Positions 59,878 through 64,000 of a stretch of 64,000 nucleotides of DNA are shown here, one piece after another. The translations under genes and the position numbers were made by a program. The notes beneath the pieces were generated by a model. The model was not told where the DNA came from, searched no databases, and worked only from the letters and a program-made list of their open reading frames with translations. The stretch is from Coenobita brevimanus. Lineage: Eukaryota > Arthropoda > Malacostraca > Decapoda > Coenobitidae. The stretch spans positions 20,215,511 through 20,279,510 of the forward strand of contig CM064666.1 in assembly GCA_032717465.1 (NCBI GenBank). Reading direction: 5' to 3'. Positions within the stretch are counted from its first letter, which is position 1. Each line of letters opens with the position of its first letter.

Positions 59878-62319
59878 TGTCATGTAGTAACAGGAGAGGT
59901 AAAGAATAGTATGGGACTATTTATATTTGTCTTGGAAATATTGACAAGTCTCTCACACGGAACGAGTATAAGTCCCGGGTAGCTACCTCCCTGTCTCGCT
60001 ATCTGTCTCTCTCTCTCAAATCGCTAAACCCTTCTCCCGTGACCTGTCTCTAGGATCGCTTGTCCCCTTCTAAACTCTCTTTCCTAAAATCTGGTGTAGC
60101 AGGGGTGTGTCACGTGTGTTCCTCGTGGATGGACTAGGTCTTTGTTCACGAGAGGACTGCTAACAGCTAACTGCATCATGTCCTTACTGGCCGCTGTCGT
60201 CAGCTTCCTCAGTGTTAAGAGTGTGTAAGCATGTTTAGCACTGCTCGATTCTCGCAGACACAACACCTTCTCATCATCTGACTCCCTGCTTCTATCTATC
60301 TATTTATCTATCTATCTATATATTATGTAGTCTTTACCACACTGCTCGGTCGCGCAAAAATGACGTACCATCGACAGTTAATAGTTCTAATATATTAATA
60401 CATACTACATACACATTACAATGAACTTACAAGCTAATTAAGTGAAATACATAATATTGTAAAGTAACATAATTGTATGAATATTGTATACATATATTAT
60501 TCATAGTAAATAGTGATTATTCAGTAATAATACATTTAAACAAGTTGTATACATATTTGAATAAATGCAATGGTTGTTGTATAACACTTTGTAAGACGTG
60601 CATGTACAACAGACGTACGCATATAATTGTGCAATGGTAATACTGCTAGGTTATACATTACATATTTGAGTTATCACTTTAGTAATGTCTAATATTTCAC
60701 CTAACTTGTATGATGATACTGGTAATGCAGAATTGTGCTATAATTGTATGACTTATAATATTGTACTAACATTGTGGTACTACATAATTGTAACATTTTA
60801 TGAATTGTTACAAAATATTGTGTTAATGCATAATTGTGTTGGCCTTATAATTGTAGTTACATTTGTTAATGCAACTCTTACATAAGTGTCTTGGCCTTAT
60901 AATTGTAGTTAAAGTTACATAAAAGTTACAACTTGTTAATGCAACTGTTTTGTCGTTACATAATTGTTACATATCGTTTGTAGGTACATAATTGTAGTTA
61001 AAGTTACATAAAAGTTACATCTTGTTAATACAACTGTTACATAATTGGCAAAGTGTAACATAATGCAATCGTTTGTCGTTACATAATTGTTACATATCGT
61101 TTGTAGGTACATAATTGTAGTTAGTGTAACATAATGCAATCGTTTGTCGTTACATAATTGTTACATATCGATTGTAGTTACATAATTGTAGTTAAACTTA
61201 CATAAAAGTTACATCTTGTTAATGCAACTGTCACATAAATTGGTACATATTGTTTGTAGTTACATAATTGTAATAAGTGTAACATAACTGTAATAATTGC
61301 AGTCCTAACATATGCTGCGGTCGATGATAGTGATGATGTGCCATGTCACTTGTTTGTGGAGAGACAATTTGCTTTTTTGTTTGTAGTTTATGTGGTATTT
61401 TGGCATATATAGTAACATTTACACTTATTTTCATTTGTTTGTTATGTCATCTTACTTTATTTCTCCTTTTTCTTTCTTACTTTTTTTTTTTGTACGTTTT
61501 TTCCATTTTGTTCATGGTTGCATAATTACTGGTTAATTTCCTTGGGATACTTTTTTAAAGTTTAGTTTATATTGCACAGATACTATAAAATGATATTATA
61601 TAGTCCCATATTTTGTTATTTTATATAAAAAATATATACATATATACACTATATACAGTATTAACTATACACACTGACTTGTTGTTCACCTGTACCTATC
61701 GTGGGTAATATGTGTGTCAGCACTGTGTGGAAATCATTGTCTTCACGATTGTGTTCACTCTTGCTAACGGCATTTGTGTTGGCCATTTTTTTTTTTCCGT
61801 AAGTTAATTTATCTGTTTCCACTAGGTAGCTTTAATTAAGAAATGTTTAATACAGTTCTTTTAATCGCTCACTGAGTAACTGTGATTGGATATTTTCTTT
61901 ATTACTTTGTAGATGTAATAATGTATAGTTGTATATATGAAACACGTATTTTATGTAGGTATAAATGTAGGATGAAGACTGTCGCTTCTTGTAGGTGCGT
62001 GTAGAAGATAATACAGACGACGTAGAGTTGTTAATTGTAGTAGATGGTTGTAATTCGCTGATTCGTCGTAGAAATTGCAATATTGTATCAATATTTTGTT
62101 AAACTACTTGCACGGCGTCGTGTGATCTCTTGCCCTCTGCATCAGCATGATGATCTGGGAGACGGAGGGGGCTGGATGGAGAGAAGTGTCAGGAGCTGGT
62201 TATGTTGTTGGTTGAGAGAGATATTCTTGTATTCAATCTTGATATTTTGTAGGAATTTAATGTTGATTCGTAGATGAGGTTCGTATACGTTCGCTGCTAC
62301 CAAATGTCATGTAGTGACA
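59878..62319 (+). mobile_element. Long terminal repeat, unit 9 (2442 bp, internally deleted)
   Basis: Same ends as units 2 and 8. A block matching 52235-52853 of unit 8 is missing at about 61966/61967, with TG at both edges of the lost block. The GTTT run goes with it. Confidence 0.7.
60750..61300. repeat. LTR-internal minisatellite, unit 9
   Basis: Same nested TTACATAATTGT-type array as in unit 2. Confidence 0.8.
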
Positions 62320-62325
62320 TTTGGT
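62299..62325. other. Hairpin across the LTR end, unit 9
   Basis: Arms ACCAAATGTCA and TGACATTTGGT around TGTAG, unchanged from units 2 and 8. Confidence 0.75.
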
Positions 62326-62337
62326 GGCAGCGGTGGG
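62322..62337 (+). other. Primer-binding site, unit 9 (tRNA-Leu type)
   Basis: TGGTGGCAGCGGTGGG, identical to unit 8. Confidence 0.65.
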
Positions 62338-62385
62338 TATTTTTACGACATGTTGGCGAGTCATCTAGTATGTCAGCAAAGTCTG

Positions 62386-62592
62386 TTTTTTTTTATGAAA
62401 TTCAAATCCTTAAACTGTTCCCTGCCCCAGCCCGGATTCCAACCTGGGTCCATCAGGACTCCAGGCCGCCTCTCCACCGATTCAGCCACCGCCTCCCCCA
62501 CTTCACTAACAGGGACCCTCAGTGATCCACAGCCCATCACAGGTCAAAAGGAAGAGTAGTGACCGTCAACTCAGGGCTATCTGTGCATATCC
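62386..62592 (-). mobile_element. tRNA-like SINE, unit 9
   Basis: Same SINE, 9-base tail; left flank reads CAAAGTCTG. Confidence 0.6.
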
Positions 62593-62660
62593 AAGTCTGT
62601 GCTTATACTACATTTGCATTTAATAAATTGATCTGGGCACTGAGAGGAAAAAAAAAAAAA

Positions 62661-63047
62661 GTTCATACGAGTATATACACAAGTCGTTTATTCTGGAGCA
62701 AACATTAAACTGGGGGTTAGACGACAGACACTGATCCATGCGACCTTTAAAGGTTAGTACTGTGTTATGGCTTACTACATTGGAGGGCAATTTGTTCCAT
62801 ATATTTACAACTCTGTTAAAGAAGAAATGCTTGGCTTCATGCGACTGGAATCGTTTGCCAATTATTTTGTGCCCATTGCCTCTAGTATAAATCGAATGAT
62901 CAGCTGTGAAGCATTTATCAACAGTCATGTTATCGTGCCCTTTGAATATTTTAAATACTTGAATTAAATCTCCTCGTAATCTGCGCTAGTTAGGGTGAAG
63001 AGATTCAGGGTTTCTAAACGCTCCTAGTATGGTTCGTTTCTCAAGCT
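62661..63047 (-). pseudogene. LINE-A fragment, unit 9
   Basis: RT C-terminus. Small private losses near 62706 and FFFNRVV instead of FFFKRVV; the usual stop is lost and reading continues to 62620. Confidence 0.8.
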
Positions 63048-63240
63048 ACGTATCATTTTGGTTCAGGGTTGGTGTTTTTCCTTATTTTTTGAATAAAAAT
63101 AAAAAATAAAACATCAATGATTTTTATTCATTCAATTTATTTGATTTTTTTATTTATTTGATTTCTCTGCTAATTATACAGCTAATATTTTAAAAGCAGT
63201 ATACTGAATACTGTTAACTTCATGTCCTGTCTATCTACTG

Positions 63241-63693
63241 ATGGTTGAGGCTGAAAGCTACAGCCCAGAATCCAGATACAACATTGGGTATGTAGCTGCC
63301 TTGTGTAAATTACCTGATAGGACCCTTAAGATCGCCAAGACGATCGCGTACACCCCACGCATGTGCTTACTAGACTTAATGAACGAGGTAGAGATGCAGT
63401 GCAGTAAAGCAGGGATGATCGACACACCCGCACATTCTGGTAGAATGAGAGTACCTGAGACAGTATCAGCTGTGAAAACATCTACACCGACATCAAACAG
63501 AGAACAAAATCGATCGCGACCCGAAAGCAGGCAAACAACCAAACGTGTTGAGGGTTCGATCATAAACACCAGGCTACACGCAGTTTCATAAGTTTTCGTG
63601 CACTGGACCAGTAACTGCAAAACAGTAGAAAAAATTGTGTCTATGGTCAAATTGGGGGAAGACCAAGTCATGACAAAAAACGAACAAACGTAA
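63241..63693 (+). pseudogene. gag relic, unit 9 (zinc knuckles deleted)
   Basis: 116-codon frame to 63591, then a 202-bp deletion at about 63601 (GCA at both edges) removes the linker and both knuckles. The heptamer and gag stop remain. Confidence 0.75.
63675..63681 (+). promoter_or_regulatory. Candidate -1 frameshift heptamer, unit 9
   Basis: A AAA AAC retained after the deletion. Confidence 0.35.
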
Positions 63694-63725
63694 AGAAAAG
63701 CAAGTCTAAAATTCACATAGGAGGC

Positions 63726-64000
63726 ATGTTGGGAAATGAGTGTATCTTGATACCAGCTGTATGTGAGGATCAAAACATTTCCTTATTTTTAGACACAGGT
63801 TCTCGAGTGAACTTAATAAAACAGAAGAAATAAATAGAATTTTTAAAAATAAGAAGAAAGTAACTTTTCTGGAAGAAGCTGATTTAGGTTTATATACGGT
63901 AGATGGAAAAAAAAAATTACAGTAAAAGGTATGATAAGGTTAAATATCAGTTTCACAGAGACTACACGACCATTCTCTGCATTTTTCTATATCGTTGAAA
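63726..64000 (+). pseudogene. Protease relic, unit 9 (partial)
   Basis: DTGS at 63792. Has the lost-A variant (AAACAGAAG) of units 1-3 and a 10-base A run near 63906; cut by the window end. Confidence 0.75.

Larger units (their letters stand above)
59177..64000 (+). repeat. Tandem macrosatellite unit 9 (long form, cut by window end)
   Basis: First 4824 bp of a long unit. It has two private deletions, 619 bp in the LTR and 202 bp in gag. The LTR region resembles units 2 and 8; the gag and protease part carries variants of units 2-6, so it is a chimera. Unassigned: 59177-59877. Confidence 0.95.

Noticed and set aside
1..64000. A prokaryotic or phage system, toxin gene or host gene
   Set aside because: No operon-like frames, no ribosome binding sites in useful positions, and all recognisable coding sequence belongs to eukaryotic retrotransposons.

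Overview
This window is eukaryotic, non-coding repeat DNA. It is a head-to-tail tandem array of nine copies of one large unit: eight complete copies and a ninth cut by the window end. Unit starts, taken at the recurring GAGTAGACTATAACTGCGAG, are at 1, 6637, 16300, 22897, 29612, 36245, 42853, 49448 and 59177. Six complete units are about 6.6-6.7 kb (units 1, 3, 4, 5, 6, 7) and two are about 9.7 kb (2 and 8). Unit 9 is also of the long type. I see no host gene, no bacterial gene and no tRNA or rRNA gene. The types of non-LTR retrotransposon, the tRNA-like SINE and the abundance of (CT)n and (AAC)n suggest an arthropod, probably a decapod crustacean. That is inference from the general look of the repeats, not a species call.

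Each unit is the same mosaic of dead transposable elements, in this order: (a) about 700 bp that I cannot assign; (b) in long units only, a roughly 3.07-kb LTR beginning TGTCA and ending TGACA, followed by a primer-binding site that looks complementary to tRNA-Leu; (c) a minus-strand tRNA-like SINE in the leader; (d) a minus-strand fragment of a LINE reverse transcriptase C-terminus; (e) a Ty3/gypsy-like gag-protease-RT(N-terminus) relic on the plus strand, with a candidate -1 frameshift heptamer between gag and protease; (f) an inverted, diverged copy of the first ~680 bp of the same kind of LTR, whose sequence supplies the last 13 codons of the pol reading frame; (g) a plus-strand LINE fragment that starts just past where the RT YADD box would be and runs into (h) a 400-520 bp AAC-rich array; (i) unassigned DNA, a (CT)n tract and more unassigned DNA; (j) a small plus-strand fragment of a third LINE.

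Every copy shares the same truncations, and the gag reading-frame break is common to all, so the mosaic was assembled and dead before it was amplified. Diagnostic single-base differences show two sequence groups (units 1, 7, 8 versus units 2-6), an alternating 3/5 versus 4/6 pattern like a dimeric higher-order repeat, and a chimeric unit 9. All six complete short units share one identical LTR-loss junction. The most interesting content is therefore the structure and history of a transposon-derived macrosatellite. The best surviving open frame is the 356-codon protease/RT-N-terminus frame in unit 8 (54814-55884).
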